A stretch of DNA of 64,000 bases from UBA4744 sp963723165 (lineage in GTDB: Bacteria; Actinomycetota; Acidimicrobiia; Spongiisociales; UBA4744), in the NCBI GenBank assembly GCA_963723165.1, contig CAVRPP010000010.1:124001-188000 (forward strand), read 5' to 3'. How positions within the stretch are numbered: position 1 is the first letter of the stretch; each line of letters starts with the position of its first letter. Position numbers and translations under genes: made by a program. The notes beneath the pieces were generated by a model. It worked only from the letters and a program-made list of their open reading frames with translations. It ran no database searches and had not been told where the DNA came from. Shown piece after piece: positions 32,280 to 40,866 of the stretch.

Positions 32280-32373
32280 GGTACGAAGGTATTTGCACTA
32301 CGGAGATATTGGGAATGTTGACCCGGATGTGACGTATACTGCCGTTTCATTGAGGGAGACAGAGGAGTCGTCC

Positions 32374-32739
32374 ATGGATCAGCTGGTTTCGATCAAGTCG
32401 TCGGTCCCGCCGCGTGCAGTCATTGTCACTGATAGCGCCGCAACCAAGATCAAAGACCTGATTCAAGCCGAAGGCGATCCTGCCCTGTTCTTGCGGATGG
32501 GGGTTCGCCCCGGCGGATGCAGCGGCTTCTCCTACGAGATGTTCTTCGACAGCGAGATCGACGAGCAGTCAGACATTGTTGAGACCTACGGCGAAGTCCG
32601 GGTCGTTGTCGACAATCAATCTGTCGAAATGTTGCGCGGATCCACCCTGGATTACCAGGAGGGCTTGATGGGCGCCGGGTTCGCAGTCAACAACCCGAAT
32701 GTCACCAAGTCCTGCGGGTGCGGCAGCAGCTTCAGCTGA
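32374..32739 (+). CDS. A-type iron-sulfur cluster carrier (ErpA/IscA family)
   Basis: The product is 121 residues from ATG 32374 with AGAGGAG upstream; the longer frame overlaps the divergent mrp gene. It has the three conserved cysteines, Cys49 in PGGCSGFSY and Cys114 and Cys116 in SCGCGSSF, that hold a cluster for delivery to apoproteins. A TATACT hexamer (32335-32340) 33 bases before the start is a candidate -10 box. The gene ends in a strong intrinsic terminator. Confidence 0.93.
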   Translation: MDQLVSIKSSVPPRAVIVTDSAATKIKDLIQAEGDPALFLRMGVRPGGCSGFSYEMFFDSEIDEQSDIVETYGEVRVVVDNQSVEMLRGSTLDYQEGLMGAGFAVNNPNVTKSCGCGSSFS

Positions 32740-32763
32740 GCCAACCACCTGAACATCGAACAA

Positions 32764-32785
32764 GGGACCCTGCGGGGTCCCTTTT
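32764..32785 (+). terminator. Rho-independent terminator after the A-type carrier gene
   Basis: GGGACCC (32764-32770), loop TGCG and GGGTCCC (32775-32781) are followed directly by TTTT. This is the clearest intrinsic terminator in the window. Confidence 0.85.
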
Positions 32786-32852
32786 GGTTTGCGGACCGGA
32801 ACACTTCCCGAGGCCTGTAGCCTTGTGAGGATCCAGATCACGAGGAGAAGCC

Positions 32853-33239
32853 ATGCCCAAGCGGGTGCTGACCACCCCCAGCGCGCCCGGTGCGCTCGGA
32901 CCCTATTCGGTTGCCGTCCAGGCGGGCGATTTTGTCTTTGTCTCGGGGCAGGTGGCAATCGACCCTGCCACCGGCAAGCGGGCGCCTGATGACGTGGCCG
33001 CCCAGGCGAAGCAGATCATGGAGAACGTGAAGGCAATCCTGGGCGATGTTGGTCTGACTTTGCACGACATTGTCAAGACGACCATTTTCCTGGTCGATAT
33101 GAACGATTTCCCCACTGTGAACGAGGTCTACGGCGGTTACTTCGACAACGAACCGCCCGCCCGCTCAACAGTGGCGGTGGCTGCATTGCCGGGCGGTTTT
33201 CTCGTAGAGATCGAAGTAATCGTCGGCAGAAGCTATTGA
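32853..33239 (+). CDS. RidA-family reactive imine deaminase
   Basis: This 128-residue protein has GAGGAGAAG before its ATG. The family features LGPYSVAVQAGDFVFVSGQ, a DPATG loop, and Arg104 in PPARSTVAVAALP, the residue that binds the substrate carboxylate, are present. RidA hydrolyses 2-aminoacrylate and related imines released by PLP enzymes. It is 34 bases upstream of the ALDH7 gene and may share its transcript, which suggests a role in amino acid catabolism. Confidence 0.92.
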   Translation: MPKRVLTTPSAPGALGPYSVAVQAGDFVFVSGQVAIDPATGKRAPDDVAAQAKQIMENVKAILGDVGLTLHDIVKTTIFLVDMNDFPTVNEVYGGYFDNEPPARSTVAVAALPGGFLVEIEVIVGRSY

Positions 33240-33273
33240 TCACGCCCAGCAGACTGAGAACGAGGAGTATCCG

Positions 33274-34791
33274 ATGAACAAGATTGAGGTTTTCGCCCGG
33301 CTCGGGCTCGACGAAACCAACTCGGGTGTCTACGCCGGGGGTTGGTTGCCCGGAGCCGGCCGGGAGATCGAGAGCATCAACCCGGCGACCGGTGAGGTGC
33401 TGGCCACGGTCAGGCGAGCCTCACCCGATGAATACGAGCAGGTCATCAGCACCTCGGTAGCCGCCTTCGCCGAGTGGCGGATGTTGCCGGCTCCTCGGCG
33501 GGGAGAGTACATCCGGTTGCTCGGCAACGCTCTGCGTGAACAGAAGGAACCCCTGGCGGCGCTCGTCTCACTGGAAATGGGCAAGATCTTGCCCGAAGGC
33601 GAAGGTGAAGTTCAGGAGATGATCGACATCACCGACTTCGCGGTCGGTCTGTCTCGCCAGTTGTACGGGTTGACCATGGTGTCGGAGAGACCCCGGCACC
33701 GCATGTACGAGCAGTGGCATCCGCTGGGTCCAGTTGCCTCGATCACGTCGTTCAACTTCCCGATCGCCGTGTGGGCGTGGAATTCCGCGATTGCTGCCGT
33801 CTGTGGGGACACCAATGTGTGGAAGCCATCGAGTATGACCCCCCTCACCGCCATTGCCGTCACCAAGATCGTCGATCAGGTGATGAAGGGCTCAGGGTTC
33901 GAGGCAGTTTTCAACCTGGTAGTGGGAGGCGGAGCGGATATCGGCGATGCCATCGTCAATGACGGCCGTATTCCTCTGGTCTCCGCAACCGGGTCATGCG
34001 ACATGGGTTACAAAGTCAGCGCCGGCGTCGCCAAACGTCTCGGCCGCTCGATTCTGGAACTCGGCGGCAATAACGCAATGATCATCATGGATGACGCCGA
34101 CCTCGATCTGGCCGTCCGGGGAGCCCTGTTCGCGGCGGTTGGAACCGCCGGACAGCGATGCACCTCGCTGCGGCGGTTGATCTGCCAACGAGGCGTTGTC
34201 GACGAGGTCGCCCAGAGGTTGGTCGATGCGTATGGACAGGTTCGGATCGGCGATCCACTCGATCCGACCACGGTGATGGGGCCGCTCGTCGACTCCACTG
34301 CGGTGGAGAACATGATGACCGCATTGGCCATCGCCGAAGAGCAGGGCGGCAAGATTTTGTGCGGTGGGAACCGGCTTCCCGACCTCGGTCCGGCGTTTGC
34401 CGAACCCACCATCATGATGATGGACAAAGACGCCCCGATCCTGCAGGAGGAGACGTTTGCTCCTTTGCTCTACATCATCCCGGTCGACGGCCTCGATCAA
34501 GCTATTGCCGTGCAGAACGGGGTCCGGCAAGGACTGTCTTCGGCCATATTCACGGATTCGTTGAAGTCGGCCGAAACGTTCCTGTCGCATCTGGGCTCTG
34601 ACTGCGGCATAGCCAATGTCAACATCGGTACGTCGGGAGCCGAAATCGGCGGAGCGTTCGGCGGTGAGAAAGAAACCGGTGGAGGCCGCGAGGCAGGATC
34701 CGACGCCTGGAAGGCATACATGCGGCGTCAGACCACCACGATCAACTGGGGCGACGACCTGCCCCTTGCCCAGGGCATCGAGTTCGGATAA
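33274..34791 (+). CDS. Aldehyde dehydrogenase, ALDH7 (aminoadipate-semialdehyde) type
   Basis: The 505-residue NAD-dependent aldehyde dehydrogenase has Asn161 (TSFNFPIAVW), Lys184 (VWKPS), Glu262 (LELGGNNA) and the catalytic Cys296 (GQRCTS). The N-terminus RLGLDETNSGVYAGGW and the ending GSDAWKAYMRRQTTTINW are typical of the ALDH7/antiquitin group, which oxidises alpha-aminoadipate semialdehyde in lysine breakdown. GAACGAGGAG upstream supports the start. RidA before it fits amino acid catabolism. Related short-chain semialdehydes are possible substrates. Confidence 0.9.
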   Translation: MNKIEVFARLGLDETNSGVYAGGWLPGAGREIESINPATGEVLATVRRASPDEYEQVISTSVAAFAEWRMLPAPRRGEYIRLLGNALREQKEPLAALVSLEMGKILPEGEGEVQEMIDITDFAVGLSRQLYGLTMVSERPRHRMYEQWHPLGPVASITSFNFPIAVWAWNSAIAAVCGDTNVWKPSSMTPLTAIAVTKIVDQVMKGSGFEAVFNLVVGGGADIGDAIVNDGRIPLVSATGSCDMGYKVSAGVAKRLGRSILELGGNNAMIIMDDADLDLAVRGALFAAVGTAGQRCTSLRRLICQRGVVDEVAQRLVDAYGQVRIGDPLDPTTVMGPLVDSTAVENMMTALAIAEEQGGKILCGGNRLPDLGPAFAEPTIMMMDKDAPILQEETFAPLLYIIPVDGLDQAIAVQNGVRQGLSSAIFTDSLKSAETFLSHLGSDCGIANVNIGTSGAEIGGAFGGEKETGGGREAGSDAWKAYMRRQTTTINWGDDLPLAQGIEFG

Positions 34792-34793
34792 GA

Positions 34794-34900
<107 letters not shown>

Positions 34901-34905
34901 CGCTC

Positions 34906-35757
34906 ATGACCTATTCGATTGTTGCTTGGGATCCGTTTGCCGGACCGGAGTGGGGGGTGGCGGTCGCCTCGAAGTTCCTGGCGGTTGGAGCTCTGGTCCC
35001 CGCTGCCAGACCTGGGGCGGGAGCGGTCGCCACCCAGGCCCTGACGAACGTCGCATACGGCCCGAACGGGATCGAGCACTTGACCGGCGGGCTGGACGCT
35101 GCCTCTACGTTGGAGGTGCTGCTCTCAGCCGATGAACTTCGCTCTCAGCGTCAGGTCGGCATCGTGGATTCCCAGGGTGAGACCGCGACATACACCGGTG
35201 ATCACTGCATGGAGTGGGCCGGTGGAAGGACCGGCCTGGGCTACGCCTGTCAGGGCAATATTCTGACCGGTCCCGAAGTCATCGACGGAGTGGCCGGGGC
35301 CTTTGAAGCCACGCAGGGGAGCCTGGCGCGACGTTTGCTCACCGCCTTGGCCGCGGGCGAGGATGCCGGTGGTGACCGTCGCGGCCGTCAATCGGCCGCC
35401 ATTCTGGTGGTGCGGGCGGGCGGGGGTTATGCAGGCGCCTCGGACGTCTCGGTCGATCTGCGGGTCGATGATCATGCCGAACCGGTTTCAGAGTTGGATC
35501 GTCTCCTGACCATTCATGAGTTGTTGTTCCCCAACCCCATCTCGCTCGACTGGGTAGAGATATCGGCTCCCCTGCCTGCCAAGATCAGGCGGGCGCTCAT
35601 CGCCCGTGGCCTCGATACCGGCAAAGGCAAGGGATACAGTGACGATCTGCGCAGGGCCCTGTACGGATGGGTAGCCATGGAGAACCTCGAGGAACGATGG
35701 TCGGACGAGGCGAAGATAGATAGGACGGTCCTCGAACTGCTCCTGGCCGTGGACTGA
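34906..35757 (+). CDS. DUF1028 family protein (Ntn-hydrolase-like)
   Basis: The product is 283 residues from ATG 34906. The N-terminus MTYSIVAWDP, then EWGVAVASKFLAVGALVPAA and GAVATQALTN, are characteristic of DUF1028, predicted to have an Ntn-hydrolase fold in which residue 2 (Thr) could be the nucleophile after Met removal. The C-terminal part (about 215-283) is the additional helical domain often fused in this family. The substrate is unknown; members tend to lie near amino acid or peptide catabolism genes. No good ribosome-binding site is seen because a GGAAACT array abuts the start. Confidence 0.85.
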   Translation: MTYSIVAWDPFAGPEWGVAVASKFLAVGALVPAARPGAGAVATQALTNVAYGPNGIEHLTGGLDAASTLEVLLSADELRSQRQVGIVDSQGETATYTGDHCMEWAGGRTGLGYACQGNILTGPEVIDGVAGAFEATQGSLARRLLTALAAGEDAGGDRRGRQSAAILVVRAGGGYAGASDVSVDLRVDDHAEPVSELDRLLTIHELLFPNPISLDWVEISAPLPAKIRRALIARGLDTGKGKGYSDDLRRALYGWVAMENLEERWSDEAKIDRTVLELLLAVD

Positions 35758-35831
35758 CCTCCCCAAACATCGGACTTTTTCCGACGATTCCGGGAGTCGT
35801 TGCCTATGCTCACTGCCCCGGGAGGTAAAAG

Positions 35832-38174
35832 ATGATCAATGTGGCCCTGCTCGGCCGTTCGCATCAGCTTGAAGGTCTGGCGCGGGCTATTGACACCGTC
35901 ACGGAGGGGGGCGTTGCGGTGCTCTCCCTGGTCGGCGTGGCGGGGTCTGGCCGAACTGCTCTGCTTGATGCCTCGGAAGAACGGCTCCGAGCAGCCGGGA
36001 TCGAGACCCGTCGAACAGCTTTGTTCCCGGCCGGCTCTACCAATGCCGGAGGTTTGGCCTCTGCACTAGACGTCTCGCCCGAGGAGACGCCGGCCGGGCA
36101 GCTGGCTCTTCTCATTTCGGACGCACAATGGGCCGATGGGACCTCATTGGCAATACTGCAAGGCTTGCTGGCCCGGGCCACGGCCGGGTTGCTGGTGGTG
36201 GTATCGCACACGGAGATCACCGGCTATCGCGAACTGGCGTTTCAGCAGCTCACCAATTCTGCGGCCCGCCTGGGGTCATATCAGCAATACAAGCTCGAAC
36301 CGCTGACCTTCGACGACATCCTTCCCGTTGTTGCCACCGAGGAAGTTGCTCGCATTCTCGTGGACCGGACCGACGGACTTGCTCAAGATCTGATCGATCT
36401 GGTCGACCAGTGGATCTCCGAAGGAACCCTCGCGTGGGTTGGAGACAAACTGGCCGCTTCCGGTCCGCCACCGCAAGCCATCGGCGTCTGGGACCGGGTC
36501 TCGGATCTCGATCGGCCTGCTCGCAAGCTCGTGGAAGCCGTGAGCCTGGCTGCCAAGCCGGTGTCGCTTCCTCTGGCCGCGTCGTTGCTGGCCATGCCGG
36601 ACGACGACGTGTTGGAACTTGGTGAGGGTCTGGCTGGTCGGGGTTTGCTGCGCGAATCACTTGAAGGCTTCGTGCCCGTCAATGCCGCTGCGGCGGAGCG
36701 GGTTGCCGATCGCATGGGTGACGTACGCCGGGCCCGGGCGTTCGGCGAACTGGCAGACGCCAAGACCGCTCTCGGTCTCGACGAACGCGAACCGGCCATT
36801 GTCGGCGGCTACTACCTGGCGGCCGCCCGTTGGGACGAGGCCCTCCGGCTGTTGTCCGTGGCCGGACTAGCTGCCGCCGACCGGCAAGCATTCGGAGAGA
36901 CTCTGCCGATCGTACAGGGGGCATTGCAGGCCTGCGAGGCTTCCGGGTCCGACGATGCGCAACTGGAGGGCCGACTGCGGCTGGCACGCGGCCAGTGCTA
37001 CCAGGCTGCTGTGTGGCTGGATCTGGCCCTCCAGGACGCAGATCAAGCTGCCCTGCTGTTGGAGGGGCCCCGGAAGGTCGATGCCCTCGGCTATGCCGCC
37101 TCAGTAGCACTGGATCTTCAGCGATCCCAGGTGGCCGAGAGCTACGCAGCTGCAGGACTCTATGAAGCTCTCGTTCTCGAGGAACCGGCCAAGCATGGTT
37201 CCCTCCTGACACTTCATGCGCGAATCATCAACCGGATGGGCTTCGGCGTTGAAGCAGATGCAGAGTATGAGAAGGGCCTGGAGATTGTTCGCAGCGTGGG
37301 AACTCCGATGCAACTCCACTGGGCTCACGTCAACGGAGCATGGATCGTCTTTGATCGTGGTCAGGCTCGCCGGGCCGAGGTCCAGTTCGAGGAAGTGACG
37401 GATGAAGCCGAGCGTCTCGGAGGGCTGTCATGGCGAAGCGATCGAGAGGCCCAATGGTCGCGGGCGCTGTTCATGCGCGGCCGGATCACCGAGGGTCTGG
37501 CGGCCCGCCGGCGGGCTATGAAGGAAGCCGATGTCTCCGGTCTGCCCATCACGCACATCCCGCACATGAGTCTCGCCGAGGGCATGATCGAGATTCACCG
37601 GTATGAGGACGCTTTGGAGGCAGCCGACGACATGCTGGCGGTGGCAGTCCAGAAGCGGCTCGGTTGGGAAAACGCGGCCCGCTACCTGCGGGCGAAGGCG
37701 CTCAGCGGGCTGGGTCGGTTGGCCGAAGCAGCCGAGGAGGTCCAGAACGCCATCGACACAACCCCAGGGGGTATCGATGGCTGGCGCTGGCGTCTGAAGA
37801 TCCGGGTGCTCCAGATGACTCTGGACGGGGCTCGCGAGGTGCCGTGGCCGGAGGAGGAAGCCCTCACCCTCACCGACGAACTGCTCAACAACAAGTGGTA
37901 CTTGACGGCGGCGCAGCTTCTGACCGCCCGGGCACGATATGAGAAGGACCCGAGATCGGCTGAAGAAGCAGCGGCCTTGGCCGTACAGCTCGGAGTGCCG
38001 GCACTGGGTGCAGAAGCTTTGGAGGCGGGTGACCTGTGGCAAGAAGCCTGCCGGTGCCGCCGTCATCGCTGCCGTCAAGGAGATGGCCCACCACATCCCC
38101 GAAGAATGGCAGGAGGAGTGGAGCGCTCTTCCCGCGATCGCTCCGGCCCTGGCCGCTCCCGACGTGGCGGATGA
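35832..38174 (+). CDS. Predicted NTPase/TPR signalling protein, N-terminal part of a frameshifted gene
   Basis: The frame opens at ATG 35832 behind GGGAGGTAAAAG. Residues 1-250 look like an AAA_16/STAND-type NTPase: GVAGSGRTALL is a Walker A motif with Arg in place of the usual Lys, and LALLISDAQWADG is Walker B. About 330-735 is a TPR-like helical array. After about 38040 the frame becomes an Arg-rich, unnatural tail that ends at 38174, while the +1 frame continues with sensible protein. Removing one base near 38040 joins both frames into about 1286 residues. Either the gene is frameshifted (mutation or assembly error) or two coupled proteins are made. No DNA-binding domain is seen. Confidence 0.7.
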   Translation: MINVALLGRSHQLEGLARAIDTVTEGGVAVLSLVGVAGSGRTALLDASEERLRAAGIETRRTALFPAGSTNAGGLASALDVSPEETPAGQLALLISDAQWADGTSLAILQGLLARATAGLLVVVSHTEITGYRELAFQQLTNSAARLGSYQQYKLEPLTFDDILPVVATEEVARILVDRTDGLAQDLIDLVDQWISEGTLAWVGDKLAASGPPPQAIGVWDRVSDLDRPARKLVEAVSLAAKPVSLPLAASLLAMPDDDVLELGEGLAGRGLLRESLEGFVPVNAAAAERVADRMGDVRRARAFGELADAKTALGLDEREPAIVGGYYLAAARWDEALRLLSVAGLAAADRQAFGETLPIVQGALQACEASGSDDAQLEGRLRLARGQCYQAAVWLDLALQDADQAALLLEGPRKVDALGYAASVALDLQRSQVAESYAAAGLYEALVLEEPAKHGSLLTLHARIINRMGFGVEADAEYEKGLEIVRSVGTPMQLHWAHVNGAWIVFDRGQARRAEVQFEEVTDEAERLGGLSWRSDREAQWSRALFMRGRITEGLAARRRAMKEADVSGLPITHIPHMSLAEGMIEIHRYEDALEAADDMLAVAVQKRLGWENAARYLRAKALSGLGRLAEAAEEVQNAIDTTPGGIDGWRWRLKIRVLQMTLDGAREVPWPEEEALTLTDELLNNKWYLTAAQLLTARARYEKDPRSAEEAAALAVQLGVPALGAEALEAGDLWQEACRCRRHRCRQGDGPPHPRRMAGGVERSSRDRSGPGRSRRGG

Positions 38175-39693
38175 AGCCTACGAAGCCGCAGTAGCCGAAC
38201 TGGAAGGCGAACTCGAAGAGTCCCTGACAGCGGCCGGGTTCGGCTCGGTCGACACCCTGCTCAGCCCGGCGCAACGGCGGGCCGGGGGATTGCGCCGGAG
38301 ACCGCGGCGACGGCCCCTCTGGCAGCTGGCGGCCGCCGGTCTGGGTGGAGCCGCCGTGCTGGCGGTTGGCGGGATCCTGGCAGTCAACCTGTTCGGGCCG
38401 GACGAGGTGACTACGACAACGGCAGCGCCGACGACGACCGCCCCGACTTCGACGACGACCACCCTGCCGCCTGAGCCCGGGGAGACCCCGCTGGGAATCC
38501 CGAAGAAGACGGATCGGGTGGCCGGTCAGTGGAGTTTCCGGGCGGATATCGGTGCGGAGGGCGCGACCGGTTTGCCGGGTGTGTCATCACGTTCGATGTT
38601 GCCGTCGGCGGATGGTTTCTATTGGCAAGGTGAGGCCAACGATCAGATTCGTTCGTCGCCGGCGATCTTTGGTGAGACGGTGATGTTCGGGTCGGACGAC
38701 GGGAGTTTGTACGGGTACGTGGTCACATCCGACCCGCCGTTGTTGTGGAACGTTCCGACCGGGGGTGCGGTGGTGGGGGCGCCGATCGTGGCAGAGGTGA
38801 CTGCTCCGGGGGCGGGTCCGGGTTCGACCGATACGGATATGCGGGTGTTCTTCGGGTCTTTGGATGGGCGGTTCCGGTCACGCGACGCGTTCCAGGCGAG
38901 TGCCACCACGTCGACGTTCCCTGTGTTGGCCGACCCGCCCTTGGCGGGTATCTCGGCGGCGGCATTGGTCATGGATGATCGAGTGTTCTTTGGGACCGAA
39001 GATGGGCAGGTGTATGCGCTCGACGCCGGTGAGCTGGAGGTGCCCGTCTGGGATGCCCCGTTCGACGCTCAGAGCAAGGTGACGGTGGCTCCGGTCGGCT
39101 TGGACGGGTTCGTGTATGTGGGAACCGAGGCGGGGGTGTTGTGGAAGATCGACGCTGAGTTGGGGACCGGCGAGGTTTGCTATCCGGGGGGTGGTGTGTC
39201 GATCACGTCGGAGCCGGTGATTGCGGATGGGATCATTTACATCCCGATCCGGGACAGCCAGTCGATCGATGCTCGCCGGGCGGGTTCGTGCGGTCCGGCT
39301 CCTTCGATCACTTTGTCGGCTCCGGTCGAGTCTTCACCGGCTGTAGACGGTGACATCCTCTACACCGGGAACGGCAGGTACCTGGAGGCGCGTGACCTCG
39401 CTACCTCGCAGACCCTGTGGACCTTCCCTGGGGCCGACGGGCAGGTGGGTGGTCTGCCCGGCGTGGTCCGCTGGCCGGTGGTCGTCAAAGGTGGTATCTA
39501 CTTCACCAGTGACGACGGGTGGTTGTGGGCGGTCGATAAGGACGGTCAGGAATTGTGGAGCTACAACCTGGGAGCCAGGTCGACTACCTCCCCGGCGCCC
39601 GGTACCGGCGTGGTGTTCGTCACCGACCTGAGCGGCACTCTGCACGCTATCGGTTGTGACAGTCTGCCCGACTGCGCTCAGCCCGATTCCTAA
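38029..39693 (+). CDS. Membrane-anchored PQQ-type beta-propeller, C-terminal part of the frameshifted gene
   Basis: From about 38040 this frame continues the upstream protein: AAVIAAVKEMAHHIPEEWQE ends the TPR-like region, then comes a basic stretch, one membrane helix (WQLAAAGLGGAAVLAVGGIL), a Thr-rich linker and an extracytoplasmic domain of PQQ/WD40-type blades such as SSPAIFGETVMFGSDDGSLY, DDRVFFGTEDGQVYALDAGE and GGIYFTSDDGWLWAVDKDGQ. A GTG at 38029 with GGAGG (38021-38025) could start it independently, but the three-base spacing is poor. The propeller may sense ligands or bind partners outside, with the NTPase/TPR part inside. Its end overlaps the convergent cNMP-binding gene by four bases. 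Confidence 0.7.
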   Translation: MTCGKKPAGAAVIAAVKEMAHHIPEEWQEEWSALPAIAPALAAPDVADEAYEAAVAELEGELEESLTAAGFGSVDTLLSPAQRRAGGLRRRPRRRPLWQLAAAGLGGAAVLAVGGILAVNLFGPDEVTTTTAAPTTTAPTSTTTTLPPEPGETPLGIPKKTDRVAGQWSFRADIGAEGATGLPGVSSRSMLPSADGFYWQGEANDQIRSSPAIFGETVMFGSDDGSLYGYVVTSDPPLLWNVPTGGAVVGAPIVAEVTAPGAGPGSTDTDMRVFFGSLDGRFRSRDAFQASATTSTFPVLADPPLAGISAAALVMDDRVFFGTEDGQVYALDAGELEVPVWDAPFDAQSKVTVAPVGLDGFVYVGTEAGVLWKIDAELGTGEVCYPGGGVSITSEPVIADGIIYIPIRDSQSIDARRAGSCGPAPSITLSAPVESSPAVDGDILYTGNGRYLEARDLATSQTLWTFPGADGQVGGLPGVVRWPVVVKGGIYFTSDDGWLWAVDKDGQELWSYNLGARSTTSPAPGTGVVFVTDLSGTLHAIGCDSLPDCAQPDS

Positions 39694-40124
39694 CGCCGGG
39701 CCAGCGCCTCGTCGGCCTTGCGGATTCTGCCTGCAAGGTCGGCCAGCATCGAGAGGGCGATCTCCGGGTGGGCCAGAATCAAGCCGCGGAAGTCCCAGCG
39801 AGTGAGCTGGAGAGCGCGGACATCGTCGATCGCGATGACGTCGGCGGACCGCGGCGTCGAGTGGTCGGACACGAGGGCCATCTCCCCGAAATAGTCTCCC
39901 GCCCCGAGGGTTGCCAGCGTAACGGGCCCTCTCCGCACCTCGACGCTGCCGGACAGAATGATCCAGAAGCCGGCCGCGCCGGTGTCGCCTTGTCTCACGA
40001 TCACCTCACCATCAGCGAAGCTGCGCTCGTTCGCTTCACGGGCGACGGTGTCTATCTGGCTGTCATCCAGGCTGGCGAACAGTGAGACCTGCTTCAAGGC
40101 GCTTTCGGCATCGGGTGCGGCCAT
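39690..40124 (-). CDS. Cyclic-nucleotide-binding domain protein without DNA-binding domain
   Basis: The 144-residue protein consists of one CRP-like cNMP-binding domain: FADGEVIVRQGDTGAAGFWI, LGAGDYFGEMALVSDHSTPRSADV (the phosphate-binding cassette with GEMAL and PRSA) and a C-terminal helix. No helix-turn-helix follows, so it is not a transcription factor by itself. It may bind cAMP or another ligand and regulate a partner. It is convergent with the propeller gene and upstream of an inverted repeat shared with 17311. Confidence 0.85.
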   Translation of the reverse strand: MAAPDAESALKQVSLFASLDDSQIDTVAREANERSFADGEVIVRQGDTGAAGFWIILSGSVEVRRGPVTLATLGAGDYFGEMALVSDHSTPRSADVIAIDDVRALQLTRWDFRGLILAHPEIALSMLADLAGRIRKADEALARR

Positions 40125-40188
40125 GGTGTTCCCTCCAGGTTTGCTGCTAAAACCCTACCGGAGTGTGGTCCGTCCGGCGCTCTTGTCG

Positions 40189-40237
40189 TTCTGGCGTCGA
40201 TTTCGGAGCGCAAGTGTCGGTTTTTGACGCCAGAACG
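40189..40237. repeat. Dispersed 11-bp inverted repeat with 27-nt loop, copy B
   Basis: GTTCTGGCGTC (40189-40199) and GACGCCAGAAC (40227-40237) are perfect arms around a 27-base loop holding TGTCGGTT followed by a T run. It shares arms, loop length and loop octamer with 17311-17359. It lies six bases past the GlnR-like stop on the minus strand and may terminate that gene. Confidence 0.75.
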
Positions 40238-40242
40238 GGTTG

Positions 40243-40866
40243 TTATCCGAATCGGTAGCCGACCGAGCGGACGGTGGTGATCCAGCTGGCTCGTTCTTCG
40301 CCCAGCTTGGATCGCAGGCGCCGGACGTGGACATCCACAGTGCGCGCCCCGCCGAAATAGTCGTAGCCCCACACCTTCGACAACAGCTGCTCGCGGCTCC
40401 AGACCCTTCCCTGGTTCTCGGTGAAGAAATGCAGCAGCTCATATTCCATGTAGGTCAAGTCAACGGGCCGGCCGTTCACGGTCGCCTGATAGGTGGCCGT
40501 GTTCAGCTCGAGGTCTTTGAACCGTACGACCTCGCCGGCCGGTTCGCTGCCGGAGAGGCGAGTCAGGCGAACTCGCAACTCAACCGGATCGGCCGGCTTC
40601 ATGAGGAAATCGGCCGCGAAGTCCGCATCGGCCAGGACGCCGGCCTGGCTCCGGTCGACGACCAGCAGGACATCGATCCCGAGATCCTCGGCGAGTCCGC
40701 GGGCTCGTCGGAGCGTTGCGGCCGGTTCGGAACCGACTTCGAAAACGGCGACCGCCCACTCACCGGCTACCGGTTGCTCGGGCAGCGGAGTCGTTTCGGC
40801 GCCCGCCAGCAGCATGGCTTCGGCCAGCCCGTTCGAGAGCTCGGAGGGGTGTATGGCGACCAGCAT
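40243..40866 (-). CDS. GlnR-like orphan OmpR-family regulator
   Basis: The product is 207 residues from ATG 40866, which overlaps the glnA2-like stop (TGATG). The C-terminal winged helix reads VDLTYMEYELLHFF and VWGYDYFGGARTVDVHVRRL, very close to actinobacterial GlnR as I remember it. The N-terminal receiver is degenerate: no acidic pocket, and the usual phosphoacceptor position reads VFEVGS with Glu. GlnR controls nitrogen assimilation genes without a kinase. Coupling to a glutamine synthetase gene and a candidate binding site between the two synthetases support this role. PhoP- or other OmpR-type regulators are less likely. Confidence 0.82.
   Translation of the reverse strand: MLVAIHPSELSNGLAEAMLLAGAETTPLPEQPVAGEWAVAVFEVGSEPAATLRRARGLAEDLGIDVLLVVDRSQAGVLADADFAADFLMKPADPVELRVRLTRLSGSEPAGEVVRFKDLELNTATYQATVNGRPVDLTYMEYELLHFFTENQGRVWSREQLLSKVWGYDYFGGARTVDVHVRRLRSKLGEERASWITTVRSVGYRFG

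Noticed and set aside
32318..32340. TTGACC ... TATACT as a sigma-70 promoter for the A-type carrier gene
   Set aside because: The spacer is only 11 bases. TATACT may be a -10 box, but TTGACC cannot be its -35.
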